Part shown: piece after piece, positions 1 to 7,164 of the stretch | Numbering within the stretch: the stretch's first letter is position 1 | Layout of the letters: every line of letters begins with the position of its first letter | Assembly (NCBI GenBank): GCA_044234625.1 | Contig: JBIIIP010000033.1 | Coordinates: 1 to 28,844 of the forward strand | DNA from: CACORA01 sp044234625 | Lineage (GTDB): Bacteria > Planctomycetota > Planctomycetia > Pirellulales > UBA1268 | Reading direction: 5' to 3' | Length of the DNA: 28,844 bases | Translations under genes and position numbers: made by a program | Notes under the pieces: generated by a model | Told to the model about the DNA's origin: nothing | What the model saw: the letters and a program-made list of their open reading frames with translations, nothing else | Database searches by the model: none

Positions 1-791
1 ATCCGCGGGTGCGCGTGGTCACGCTGGCCCGCAACTTCGGCCACCAGGCCGCCGCCTCGGCCGGCTTGCAGTTCGCCCGCGGCGACGCCGTGGCCCTCAT
101 CGATGCCGACCTCCAGGATCCCCCCGACGTGCTCCTCGAGATGATCGCCCGCTGGCGGGCCGGCGTGGACGTGGCCTACGGGCAGCGGACATCGCGGGCG
201 GGCGAGACGTTCTTCAAGCTCTTCACGGCGCGGATCTTCTACCGGCTGCTGGCCGGCGTCGCGGAGCGGCCGGTGCCGCTCGACACGGGCGACTTCCGGC
301 TCATGGACCGCTCCGTGGTCGACTGCATCGTGTCGATGCCCGAGCAGGACCGTTTTCTCCGCGGCATGGTGGCGTGGGTGGGCTTCCGCCAGGAGGCGGT
401 GCCATATGTCCGCGCGCCGCGGCTCGCGGGGGAGACGAAATATCCCTTCCGCAAGATGCTCAAGCTCGCCGTCGATGCGTTCGTGTCGCTCTCCCACGCA
501 CCCGTCCGCCTGCTGTGGTGGCTCACGGGCGGGCTGGCCGGATGCGCCGCCGCCTGCCTCGCGGCGGCCGGCGTCGCGGCCCTGATCGGCGGCCCCGTCT
601 CACCCGCCGCGTTCGGCACGCTGGCCGTGATCTTCGCGGTGGGCACGGCCAACGCCGTCGGCCTGACAATCGTGGGCGAGTATGCATCGAGGATCTACCG
701 CCAGGTGCGCGGACGGCCCCTGTGGATCGTCCGCCAGACGAGCAGCACCGTGGCCGCCCCGGCAGCGGCGCCCCTCCGCCGGGCCGCCTGA
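1..791 (+). CDS. Family 2 glycosyltransferase, membrane-anchored, DPM1/GtrB-like (5' end outside window)
   Basis: This is the C-terminal part of a GT-A glycosyltransferase that probably transfers a sugar from a nucleotide donor to a polyprenyl phosphate at the cytoplasmic membrane. The open frame runs in from base 3, and the residues before the first possible start (GTG at 9) still fit the family, so the N-terminal nucleotide-binding strand lies outside the window. Visible are the RNFGHQAA motif, the IDADLQDPP segment with its metal-binding DxD-type acidic residues, and GETKYPFRKM, typical of the DPM1/GtrB/ArnC group. Two hydrophobic segments follow (about residues 168-190 and 200-222, counting from base 9), as in GtrB-like enzymes. 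The stop is 2 bp from the stop of the convergent peroxidase gene. It is the only plus-strand gene here. The family is secure; the exact sugar and acceptor are unknown. Confidence 0.88.
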   Translation, partial: PRVRVVTLARNFGHQAAASAGLQFARGDAVALIDADLQDPPDVLLEMIARWRAGVDVAYGQRTSRAGETFFKLFTARIFYRLLAGVAERPVPLDTGDFRLMDRSVVDCIVSMPEQDRFLRGMVAWVGFRQEAVPYVRAPRLAGETKYPFRKMLKLAVDAFVSLSHAPVRLLWWLTGGLAGCAAACLAAAGVAALIGGPVSPAAFGTLAVIFAVGTANAVGLTIVGEYASRIYRQVRGRPLWIVRQTSSTVAAPAAAPLRRAA

Positions 792-793
792 GA

Positions 794-1360
794 TCAGCTC
801 CCCTTGGCGAGCTCGGCCTCGATCGCCGTGGTGAGCTTTCCGTCCTCGGGACTGACCCCCGACTTGTAACGGCCGACCACCGTGCCATCGCGGCCGATGA
901 GGAACTTCTCGAAGTTCCATGACACCTCGCCCGGCGGCGTGGCCGACTCGGTGAGGGCCTTGTAGAGCGGCGCCTTGTCGGCCCCCTTCACGACGATCTT
1001 GGAAAACATGTCAAACGTCACGCCATACTTCGACGAGCAGAAGCTGGCGATCTCCGCATCGCTGCCGGGCTCCTGGGCTCCGAAGTCGTTGGCCGGGAAG
1101 CCGAGGATCACGAGGCCCTTGTCCTTGTACGTGTCGTAGAGCTTCTGCAGCCCGGCGTACTGGCCGGTGTAGCCGCAGCGGCTGGCGACGTTGACGACCA
1201 GCACCACCTTGCCCTTGTAGGCGGCCAGATCGACCGGCTTGCCGTCGATGCCCTTCACTTCGCCGGACAGGGGCGATGGCTGCGCGGCCCCGGCCGCGCC
1301 CATGGCGAGGCTGACCAGCGCACAGACGGCGATGACGAGGAGCAGTTTCACGGGGCTCAT
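794..1360 (-). CDS. Glutathione peroxidase family protein (thiol peroxidase) with signal peptide
   Basis: This enzyme reduces hydroperoxides using a thiol reductant. The catalytic tetrad of the family is visible: Cys62 in NVASRCGYT, Gln96 in FGAQEPGS, and Trp148-Asn149 in WNFEKFL. Cys108 in the SFCSSKYGVTF block sits where thioredoxin-dependent members carry their resolving cysteine, so thioredoxin rather than glutathione is the likelier donor (inferred). The active site uses Cys, not selenocysteine. I chose the ATG at 1360 because AAAGGA lies about 8 nt upstream; an in-frame ATG at 1390 is less likely. Residues 1-26 look like a signal peptide (Lys5, hydrophobic core, GAAGAA end), so the protein is probably exported. 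At 188 residues it is normal length plus signal. It follows pckA after a 29-nt gap and may be co-transcribed. Confidence 0.9.
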   Translation of the reverse strand: MSPVKLLLVIAVCALVSLAMGAAGAAQPSPLSGEVKGIDGKPVDLAAYKGKVVLVVNVASRCGYTGQYAGLQKLYDTYKDKGLVILGFPANDFGAQEPGSDAEIASFCSSKYGVTFDMFSKIVVKGADKAPLYKALTESATPPGEVSWNFEKFLIGRDGTVVGRYKSGVSPEDGKLTTAIEAELAKGS

Positions 1361-1389
1361 GGCAAGGATTCCTTTCGGGAGCGCGAGCA

Positions 1390-2973
1390 TCAGGCGACCG
1401 GACCTGCCTCAAGGATATCCCTGCCGGCGTGCGCCGCGTAGGTCTGGAAATTCTCGGAAAACCTCCCGGCAAGCCGGCGGGCCGCCCGTTCCCAGGCCTC
1501 CTCGTCGCTCCAGGCATGCCGCGGCACGAGCACGCTTTCGGCCACCCCGGGCACGCGGGTGACGGCGTCGAGGCCGAACACGGGATCCCGGGCCACAGGT
1601 GCTTCCGCGAGGTCTCCGGCATTGATGCCGTCGATGATCCGCCGGGTGACGGCCAGGTCGATCCGCCGGCCCTGGCCGTAGGCGCCCCCCGTCCAGCCGG
1701 TGTTCACCAGCCAGGCCCGGGCGCCGTGGCGGGCCAGTTTGTCGGCCAGCAGACGGGCGTAGACGGCGGGGTGCCGCACGAGGAAGGCAGCGCTGAAGCA
1801 GGCGGAGAACGCCACTTGCGGCTCCACGATCCCCATCTCCGTGCCGGCCACGCGGGCCGTGTAGCCCGAGAGGAAGTGATACATCGCCTGCTCGCGCGAC
1901 AGCCGGCTCACCGGCGGCAGCACCCCCGAGGCGTCGCAGGTGAGAAAGATGACGTTCCGCGGATGGCCGGCCACGCAGGGCACTTTCGCATTGTCGATGA
2001 ACTCGATGGGGTAGGCCGCGCGGGTGTTTTCCGTGATGGCGCTCGACTCGAAGTCGACCGCCCGCGTGGCCGGGTCGTAGACCACGTTCTCGAGCACCGT
2101 GCCGAAGCGGATGGCCCGGTAGATCTCCGGCTCCTTCACGGCCGAGAGATGGATGCACTTGGCGTAGCAGCCTCCCTCGATGTTGAAGATGCCGGCCTCG
2201 CCCCAGCCGTGCTCGTCGTCGCCGATCAGCCGCCGGGCCGGGTCGGCGGAGAGCGTGGTCTTCCCGGTGCCGGAGAGGCCGAAGAACAGCGACACGTCGC
2301 CGCCGGGCCCTTCGTTCGCGGCGCAGTGCATCGAGAGGATGCCGCTGGCCGGCAGCTGCCAGTGCATCACCGTGAACACGCCCTTCTTCATCTCGCCCGC
2401 ATACTCCGTTCCCAGGATCACCTGCTCGCGGCGCTCCAGCGACAAGTCGACGCTCGTGCGACTGGTCATCTGGGCGGTGTAGGGATTGGCCGGGAATTGC
2501 CCGGCGTTGTAGATCACGTAGTCGGGCGGCCCGAACCGCTCCAGCTCGTCGAGCGTGGGGCGGATGAGCATGTTGTGCATGTAGAGCGCGTGGTAGGCCC
2601 GGGCGCAGAGCACGCGGACCTTGATCCGCGACGCCGGATCCCAGCCTGCATAGCCGTCGCACACATAGATCTGGTCGCGGGTGTTGAGGTAGTCGATGGC
2701 CCGCTGCCGGTTGAGGAGGAAGGTGTGCTCATCGATGGGATGGTTGACCGGCCCCCACCACACATCCTGCTCCGATTCGGGGCGGCGGACGACGTGCTTG
2801 TCCTGCGGGCTGCGGCCCGTCTTGGCGCCGGAGCGGATGGCAATCGCGCCGGAGGCGACGATGCCCGCATGCTCGCGGGTGACGGCGTCTTCATAGAGCC
2901 GCCCCGGAGACGCATTGCGGATCACGACGGGAACGGTGATCTCATGCGCCGTCAGATCGACGTGGACCGGCAT
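1390..2973 (-). CDS. pckA: Phosphoenolpyruvate carboxykinase (ATP)
   Basis: This enzyme converts oxaloacetate plus ATP to phosphoenolpyruvate, CO2 and ADP, the first committed step of gluconeogenesis, in the cytoplasm. The 527-residue length matches the family (about 530-540). Signature motifs are intact: RSGAKTGRSPQDK near residue 47 (oxaloacetate site), the P-loop GLSGTGKTT at 232-240, the acidic kinase-2 motif DDEHGW at 252-257, and the following NIEGGCYAKCI metal-site segment. The P-loop with GLSGTGKTT marks the ATP-dependent, not the GTP-dependent, form. I chose the ATG at 2973 because AGGAG lies 6 nt upstream and the residues before it are low-complexity; the open frame extends to 3078. 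The first 32 nt overlap the end of the membrane-protein gene upstream, which suggests translational coupling. Confidence 0.96.
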   Translation of the reverse strand: MPVHVDLTAHEITVPVVIRNASPGRLYEDAVTREHAGIVASGAIAIRSGAKTGRSPQDKHVVRRPESEQDVWWGPVNHPIDEHTFLLNRQRAIDYLNTRDQIYVCDGYAGWDPASRIKVRVLCARAYHALYMHNMLIRPTLDELERFGPPDYVIYNAGQFPANPYTAQMTSRTSVDLSLERREQVILGTEYAGEMKKGVFTVMHWQLPASGILSMHCAANEGPGGDVSLFFGLSGTGKTTLSADPARRLIGDDEHGWGEAGIFNIEGGCYAKCIHLSAVKEPEIYRAIRFGTVLENVVYDPATRAVDFESSAITENTRAAYPIEFIDNAKVPCVAGHPRNVIFLTCDASGVLPPVSRLSREQAMYHFLSGYTARVAGTEMGIVEPQVAFSACFSAAFLVRHPAVYARLLADKLARHGARAWLVNTGWTGGAYGQGRRIDLAVTRRIIDGINAGDLAEAPVARDPVFGLDAVTRVPGVAESVLVPRHAWSDEEAWERAARRLAGRFSENFQTYAAHAGRDILEAGPVA

Positions 2974-3646
2974 CGGAGGCTCCTGGCTGCGGGGACGATG
3001 GTGGTGATGAGGCGGCCGCCGCCGCGGGAAGAGACGAGGGGGCGACGGCACACCAGATTGCCACGGCGAGCGCCCCACCGCCGAGGCCGAAAAAGACCGG
3101 CGCCCACGGACTCGATCGCACCCGCACGCGGTGCAGGCCGCGCCGCAGCCGCCCGCAGAATTCGCCCCATCCGTCCACCGCGGGGCGGTCGCCGGCCGAC
3201 ACGAGCGTCACGCACCGCGTCGGTCCATGGCCGTCGATCCGCACCTCGAACCGGCGTGTCGGCAGGGCCGCCGTGCTCCCGGCCCACCGTGCCGCCGGAT
3301 CAAGGCTGGCCACCACGTCGGCAACGAGCGGCCGAACCTGGTCGACGGTGATGTTGTAGATCACCAAACGCGGCCGCGACACGAGCATGCAGAGGGCAGC
3401 GAACAGCCCGGCGAGCATCACCAGCAGCACGGCATTCCAGCCGGTGCCACCCATCGCCGGCCCGAGCAGGGCCAGCGGCCCGACGAGCACGAACCCGCTG
3501 ACGGCCGCCCCGAGGAGGAGCCCGTCGCAGGTGCCGGACACGGCGACCGGCCGGCGCAGGGCATGGGCGACGCCGAGGAGGAGGAGATACGCGGCCAGCG
3601 GCACGATCGCGGCCCAGAGCGGAAAGGCGTCGAGGAGTGGTGTCAT
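2942..3646 (-). CDS. Hypothetical four-helix membrane protein
   Basis: I do not recognise this 234-residue protein. It has three hydrophobic helices near the N-terminus (about residues 10-28, 41-63 and 70-89), a soluble middle region of about 90 residues containing the phrase RRFEVRIDGHGPTRCVTLVSAG, a fourth helix at about 181-202, and an Ala/Ser/Pro-rich tail. The soluble part could be a small domain on one face of the membrane. The ATG at 3646 is chosen because the frame upstream is Trp/Pro/Gly-rich and overlaps the microprotein gene; an AGGAAA sits about 11 nt before it. The gene ends 32 nt inside pckA and follows the microprotein gene by 22 nt, so the three may form one transcript. A role linked to carbon metabolism is only a guess from position. 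Confidence 0.7.
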   Translation of the reverse strand: MTPLLDAFPLWAAIVPLAAYLLLLGVAHALRRPVAVSGTCDGLLLGAAVSGFVLVGPLALLGPAMGGTGWNAVLLVMLAGLFAALCMLVSRPRLVIYNITVDQVRPLVADVVASLDPAARWAGSTAALPTRRFEVRIDGHGPTRCVTLVSAGDRPAVDGWGEFCGRLRRGLHRVRVRSSPWAPVFFGLGGGALAVAIWCAVAPSSLPAAAAASSPPSSPQPGASDAGPRRSDGA

Positions 3647-3668
3647 CGCGTCGTGTTTCCTGCCCGCG

Positions 3669-3764
3669 TCAGTTTCGCCAGGCGATCCAAGCGAGCGTCG
3701 CCAGCCAGGCCACTTCGGCCAGCCCGGCCACCACCAGCCAGCCACGCGATCGAGCTTCGGTCAT
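3669..3764 (-). CDS. Possible 31-residue single-helix membrane microprotein
   Basis: A short frame fills the 151-bp gap between its two neighbours. It starts with ATG and reads MTEARSRGWLVVAGL, then a Trp/Ala/Leu helix ending AWIAWRN before TGA. The layout is a charged N-terminus with two Arg, about 20 hydrophobic residues with four Trp, and a basic Arg-Asn end, typical of a bitopic small membrane protein. GGTGG lies 5 nt before the ATG, a weak ribosome site. It is too short for standard gene callers. No homology can be asserted by eye. In its favour are the exact fit into the gap, the same strand as its neighbours and the amphipathic layout; against it, any GC-rich frame gives many Ala, Trp and Leu codons. 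Confidence 0.42.
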   Translation of the reverse strand: MTEARSRGWLVVAGLAEVAWLATLAWIAWRN

Positions 3765-3797
3765 CCCGGCCACCGGCGGCGACTCCGGCCCTCCGCC

Positions 3798-4283
3798 TCA
3801 CACGCTGTCGGGCGCCACGAAACGAAGGTCGCGGGAGAACGCCTCGCCAAAATCGTACACGCCGTGGAAGTCCTCGCGCTTGTCCTTGCGCGTCTTCCGC
3901 ATCTGGCCGATCTCGATCATGTTGAACACGAGTTCGCCGAAATCATCCGTTCGCGTCACGCCCCACGAGGCGAGCACGGTGCGGGCCAGGTAGCCATATT
4001 GCTGCAAGGCATAGTGCCGCGCCGCCTCGCAGAGCTCCTGGCCGGTGAGGTGCCTCTCCCCGCGCCGCCGCCGCGACCGCCCGGGCTTGGGCGCGGCACG
4101 GGGCGTCGGCTCCTCGCCACCGTGGGCCGATTCGATCTCCTCGACGGGCGGTTCCTCGCCCATGCCGAGTGAATCCTGGGCGAAGGACAGCGCCTCGAGG
4201 ATGAAGAGATAGGCGTCGAGAGGGTAGCGACGGTCGCGCTTCAAGAGTTGCGCGAGCGGATGGGCGGGGTCGACGAGCGGCAT
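3798..4283 (-). CDS. Minf_1886-like (TIGR04138-type) conserved protein of unknown function
   Basis: This 161-residue soluble protein resembles the Planctomycetes/Verrucomicrobia family I know as Minf_1886 or TIGR04138, whose function is not known. Recognisable blocks are YPLDAYLFILEALSFAQ near residue 20, HLTGQELCEAARHYALQQYG near 78-97, and VLASWGVTRTDDFGELVFNMIE followed by KDKREDFHGVYDF. Between the first and second blocks is a charged linker (about residues 42-76, rich in Glu, Pro and Arg) that looks disordered. The ATG at 4283 has GAGG 5 nt upstream, and a TATACT box lies about 33 nt upstream. No catalytic motif is evident. The family call rests on remembered block patterns. Confidence 0.78.
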   Translation of the reverse strand: MPLVDPAHPLAQLLKRDRRYPLDAYLFILEALSFAQDSLGMGEEPPVEEIESAHGGEEPTPRAAPKPGRSRRRRGERHLTGQELCEAARHYALQQYGYLARTVLASWGVTRTDDFGELVFNMIEIGQMRKTRKDKREDFHGVYDFGEAFSRDLRFVAPDSV

Positions 4284-4315
4284 CAGTGCCTCGGGAAACG
4301 CGTAATGACGGGACG

Positions 4316-4321
4316 AGTATA
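4316..4321 (-). promoter_or_regulatory. Candidate -10 box (TATACT) for the Minf_1886-like gene
   Basis: On the minus strand TATACT stands about 33 nt before the ATG at 4283, giving a leader of roughly 26 nt if it is used. No good -35 hexamer is seen 16-18 nt further upstream, where the sequence belongs to the tandem repeat. The same hexamer occurs in front of rpmJ and map in this window, which raises its likelihood. Confidence 0.35.
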
Positions 4322-4323
4322 CC

Positions 4324-4478
4324 GGCTCACTTCATGAAGACCTCGCCGTCGTGGACTCGGTTTTCTTGGCGGGCGGACGCCCGCTGGCTCGAACCCGGCC
4401 GGCTCGTTTCACGAAGACCTCGCCGTCGTGGCCTCGGTCTTCTTGGCGGGCGTCCGCCCGCTGGCTGGCAACCCGGCC
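4324..4478. repeat. Two-copy tandem imperfect repeat, about 77-78 bp per unit
   Basis: Unit 1 is 4324-4400 and unit 2 is 4401-4478. They share the run GAAGACCTCGCCGTCGTGG, a following CTCGG-TTTTCTTGGCGGGCG-type stretch, and the ends CCGCTGGCT and AACCCGGCC, with about nine differences and one inserted base. Each unit contains a hairpin with stem GCGGGC/GCCCGC. The four-base loop is GGAC in unit 1 and GTCC in unit 2, so the 16-base hairpin of one unit is the exact reverse complement of the other. The origin of the repeat is unknown. Confidence 0.85.
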
Positions 4479-4514
4479 CTCCGCGCCTAATGTTGGTTGC
4501 CTTGTGCGCGGTGA

Positions 4515-4710
4515 GGCTTCGGGCTCCCCGTATTCCGAGAGCCGGCGTTAGCTGGCAAGCGAAGCCTCGGGCACCGATCCGCCAAGGGTGGATTGGTCGG
4601 CGAAGCGCAGCCAGGTCCGAGTGAGCGAAGGGCTGCGGGCACCGATCTGCCCTGGGCAGATCGGTCGACGCAGCGAACGTCCGGCGACGGAGTACGGGGA
4701 GCCCGAAGCC
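4515..4710. repeat. Inverted-repeat element with two related internal hairpins
   Basis: A perfect 18-bp inverted repeat bounds the element: arms 4515-4532 (GGCTTCGGGCTCCCCGTA) and 4693-4710. Inside lie two related segments about 68 bp apart, each beginning AGCGAAG and then GGGCACCGATC. The second forms a perfect 11-bp stem with a 3-base loop (4641-4651 / 4655-4665). The first forms the same 11-bp stem (4573-4583 / 4587-4597), with two positions that pair only as G-U when the plus strand is read as RNA. It could be a non-autonomous repeat family or a structured RNA; no transposase or target duplication is seen. Confidence 0.7.
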
Positions 4711-4744
4711 GGGGTGAGCCAGCGTCCCTCGGCTCGCCATGGAC

Positions 4745-5608
4745 CTACCGGCCCGCGTCTTCCTGGATGAACGTGTATCCCAGCGGCGTCACCGGCCGGG
4801 AGAAATCCCGGATCATGTCGAGCCCCTTGTCGATGAGGCTCGTCTTCGGGTCGAACTGGTAGACATCACGGTCCTGGCCACCGGGCTTGTAAACCTGGAT
4901 CGCAAATGGCATCAGGTCGCGGGCCTGGAGGATCAGCTCCACCTTGGAAAAATTCGCGGCGTCGGCCTGAAACCTGGGCAGGGCTTCCAACCAGATCTGG
5001 TCGGCCACCCCTGGCGGCGTGATGATCCGCATGGCGTAGCGCTTCCGCAGCGTCTCGGCCTTCGCGCCGAACACGAATGGCAGCGGCCCGTCGCTGATCG
5101 CCTTGCCGCGCATCTCCGGCGGCAGTTTCGTCTCGCGGAGTTGGCGTTCGGCATGGCGGAATTCATAGATGCTGGTGCCGTTGCACACCCAGTGCTCGCC
5201 GGCCTCACCACCGCGAACCTCGTAGCGCCGCGTCTCCGGGTTCCATTGCTTGGATTCCTTGACGCGAAACAGACCCTTGTCGGGAGTCGCGTACTTGATT
5301 TCCCCGCTGCTCTCCGCGAACGCCAACCGCTCGCCGGCGGCATCGGCCGGGCTCCAGGCGTTGTATTCCCACTTGTAGAACCCGCACGACCAGGTCGTCA
5401 CCGAGGCGTTGCGGGCCTCCCAGGCGGCGAGCAGCCGATCGAGCGCCGCCTGTTGCTCGGGCGTGAGCTGCGGAAACGCCTGAGGCTGAAACTGGGGCTG
5501 CTGCGGCGCGGCCGGCGGATTCGCGGGCTGCTGGGCCGCCGCGACCCCCGACAGCCATCCGGCCATCGCCACCGCGATCACAGACCACCCACTCGTCTTC
5601 GTGCGCAC
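4745..5608 (-). CDS. TIGR03009-like secreted planctomycete protein
   Basis: This roughly 287-residue protein matches the pattern of the planctomycete domain TIGR03009, whose function is unknown; the fold may resemble lipoprotein-carrier (LolA/LppX-like) proteins, which is only an inference. Family-like blocks include LDRLLAAWEARNASVTTW, GEIKYATPDKGLFRVKE, HWVCNGTSIYEF, LPPEMRGKAISDGPLPFVF and ALPRFQADAANFSKVELIL. The N-terminus has Arg/Lys, then a hydrophobic core ending VAAAQQ, so it is exported; a Pro/Gln-rich linker follows. I chose the GTG at 5608 because AAGGAG lies 9 nt upstream; the ATG at 5638 is the alternative (10 residues longer) and has a poorly spaced ribosome site. The open frame extends to 6268, but those residues are a shadow of the NAD synthetase gene. 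Confidence 0.82.
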   Translation of the reverse strand: MRTKTSGWSVIAVAMAGWLSGVAAAQQPANPPAAPQQPQFQPQAFPQLTPEQQAALDRLLAAWEARNASVTTWSCGFYKWEYNAWSPADAAGERLAFAESSGEIKYATPDKGLFRVKESKQWNPETRRYEVRGGEAGEHWVCNGTSIYEFRHAERQLRETKLPPEMRGKAISDGPLPFVFGAKAETLRKRYAMRIITPPGVADQIWLEALPRFQADAANFSKVELILQARDLMPFAIQVYKPGGQDRDVYQFDPKTSLIDKGLDMIRDFSRPVTPLGYTFIQEDAGR

Positions 5609-5691
5609 GGCTGCCGGCTCCTTCGGGGCGGGAACCATACCACCTGCCGCAATGGCGAGCGAGGCCGGTTCAGGCCTGAATTCCGGCGTTT

Positions 5692-7164
5692 TCACAGGCC
5701 GGCGGCGGCGCGGAGCTCGGCCAGCTCGCGGGCAAATCCCCCGGAGAGGATCGGAAACCGGCACCATGTCTTGGGGTCGAGATTCTCGTCGTCGAGGTGG
5801 TAGGACGGCGCATACCGCTCGCGCTTCCATTGGTTGCGGCTCCAGAGCGTGAAGAACCGCTCGGTCCAGCGGGCGAGCTGCCGGGCGTCGTGCCCCGGAA
5901 ACACGACCTGCATCCGCTGCCACACCTCCACCGGCATCTGCTTGTCGCGGATGGCGCACCGCTCGATCGCGTCGAGCACGTCGTAGGGCATCAGGTCGCC
6001 CTCGTCGGTCTGGCCGACGCCGGCCGGACGCAGTTCGGCCGTGGGAGCCTGGGCGTTGACGAGGGAGAGCGCGGGGATCGGCCCGAGGCCCTCGGGCCCC
6101 GTCGTCTCCAGCCACTTCAGCCAGCGCCGCAGCGCCGCCTTGTCGATGCCGGCGATCGGGGCGATCCCGCCGGAGGTGTCGCCATCCATCGTCGCGTAGC
6201 CCACCGCCGCCTCCGAGCGATTGCTCGTGGAAAGCAGCAGGCTGCCGGTGATGTTGGCCAGCATCCACGCGCCCGGCGAACGGGCCCGGGCCTGGATGTT
6301 CTGCAGGGCGATGTCATCGCTTTCCCACGCCAGAGGACGACCGATGGCCCGCTCCACCTCCGCCCGGTAGGCCGCCACCATCGGCTCCACGTCGAACTCG
6401 TACAACCGCGCGCCAAGGGCGTCGGCCACCGCCCGCGCCGCCGCCCGGGTGACCGGGCCGGAATTGGCCGTCGCCTGGTAGACGCAGGTGAGCACGCGGC
6501 CGATGATCGACCGCGCGTCGCCGGCGGCGGGAGCCGAGAGGCCCAGCCGGGCCGCAGCCGCCGGCGGCGAGAGCTCACGGGCCGCGAACTGCACGGCCAG
6601 GGCCACGAGACAGGCCACGGCCGACGAATCGGCGCCGCCGCTCGCCGACACCACGAAGCCGCGCGAGCGGCTCTTGCGCAGCGAATCGAAAAGGCCGAGC
6701 GCGACAGCGCGGGCGAACTCCTCCTCCTTGCCGTGCGGCCCCCGCTCCCATGCGTCGCGGTCGTCGCGGGGCGTCCGCTCCGCCACCGCGGACACGGCCG
6801 GCGGCGTGAACGGCACGGCCACGCACTCGTCCGCATCAGCCGCCACCACCGGCTCGACCGACAGCCGCGCCTGGGCGAGACGCAGGCTGTCGAGATCGAC
6901 CACTGCGTCGGTCGCGGCCTGGTCGGCGAAGGAGAAGCGGCGGCCGGCGGCGACGAGCGCCCCCTCCGCGGCGACGAGCACGCCGCCATCGTAGATCGAC
7001 CGCCCCGCCTCGTTGCCCAGCATGTTCGCATACACGTAAGCCGCGCCGAAGGCCCGCGCCCCCTCCTGCACGAACCGCCGGCGGATGTCGTCCTTGCCGA
7101 ACGCGAAGTGGCTCGCCGACGGATTGAGGATCAGGTCCACCCGCCCGGCCGCCGCGCAGCCCAA
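5692..7164 (-). CDS. nadE: NAD+ synthetase (glutamine-hydrolysing), C-terminal part after a frameshift
   Basis: This frame holds the end of the glutaminase domain (LILNPSASHFAFGK, then YVYANMLGNEAGRSIYDGG) and the whole ATP-pyrophosphatase synthetase domain, which adenylates nicotinic acid adenine dinucleotide and amidates it to NAD+. Visible motifs are SGGADSS at 175-180 (pyrophosphate loop), NIQARARSPGAWMLAN, and STSNRSEAAVGYATMDGDTSGG (substrate and metal binding). The frame opens at a TTG at 7164 that is not a credible natural start; the protein is the continuation of the frame 7131-7661. If translated alone it would lack the nitrilase catalytic residues and could only use free ammonia (inference). 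It lies 84 nt before the GTG of the TIGR03009-like gene. Confidence 0.85.
   Translation of the reverse strand: MGCAAAGRVDLILNPSASHFAFGKDDIRRRFVQEGARAFGAAYVYANMLGNEAGRSIYDGGVLVAAEGALVAAGRRFSFADQAATDAVVDLDSLRLAQARLSVEPVVAADADECVAVPFTPPAVSAVAERTPRDDRDAWERGPHGKEEEFARAVALGLFDSLRKSRSRGFVVSASGGADSSAVACLVALAVQFAARELSPPAAAARLGLSAPAAGDARSIIGRVLTCVYQATANSGPVTRAAARAVADALGARLYEFDVEPMVAAYRAEVERAIGRPLAWESDDIALQNIQARARSPGAWMLANITGSLLLSTSNRSEAAVGYATMDGDTSGGIAPIAGIDKAALRRWLKWLETTGPEGLGPIPALSLVNAQAPTAELRPAGVGQTDEGDLMPYDVLDAIERCAIRDKQMPVEVWQRMQVVFPGHDARQLARWTERFFTLWSRNQWKRERYAPSYHLDDENLDPKTWCRFPILSGGFARELAELRAAAGL

Larger units (their letters stand above)
4284..4744. other. Gene-free spacer holding repeats and one possible promoter
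   Basis: No convincing gene is present on either strand in these 461 bp; the short open frames have no ribosome sites or recognisable motifs. The spacer lies between the start of the Minf_1886-like gene and the end of the TIGR03009-like gene. It contains, from left to right, a TATACT box at 4316-4321, a tandem imperfect repeat at 4324-4478, and an inverted-repeat element with two internal hairpins at 4515-4710, each listed separately. Confidence 0.75.

Noticed and set aside
1429..3351. Plus-strand open frame of 640 codons opposite pckA
   Set aside because: It is antisense to a gene with full PEP carboxykinase motifs; its His/Gly/Arg/Pro-rich composition is the usual shadow in GC-rich DNA.
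4324..4710. CRISPR array or insertion sequence in the spacer
   Set aside because: Only two repeat units without equal-length spacers, no cas genes, no transposase frame and no target-site duplication.
5639..6268. A longer N-terminus for the TIGR03009-like protein
   Set aside because: These residues are Arg/Pro-rich, lie over the NAD synthetase coding region and precede an evident signal peptide.
7131..7164. Programmed ribosomal frameshift in nadE
   Set aside because: No slippery heptamer, downstream pseudoknot or internal Shine-Dalgarno is evident, and the family is not known for programmed frameshifting.
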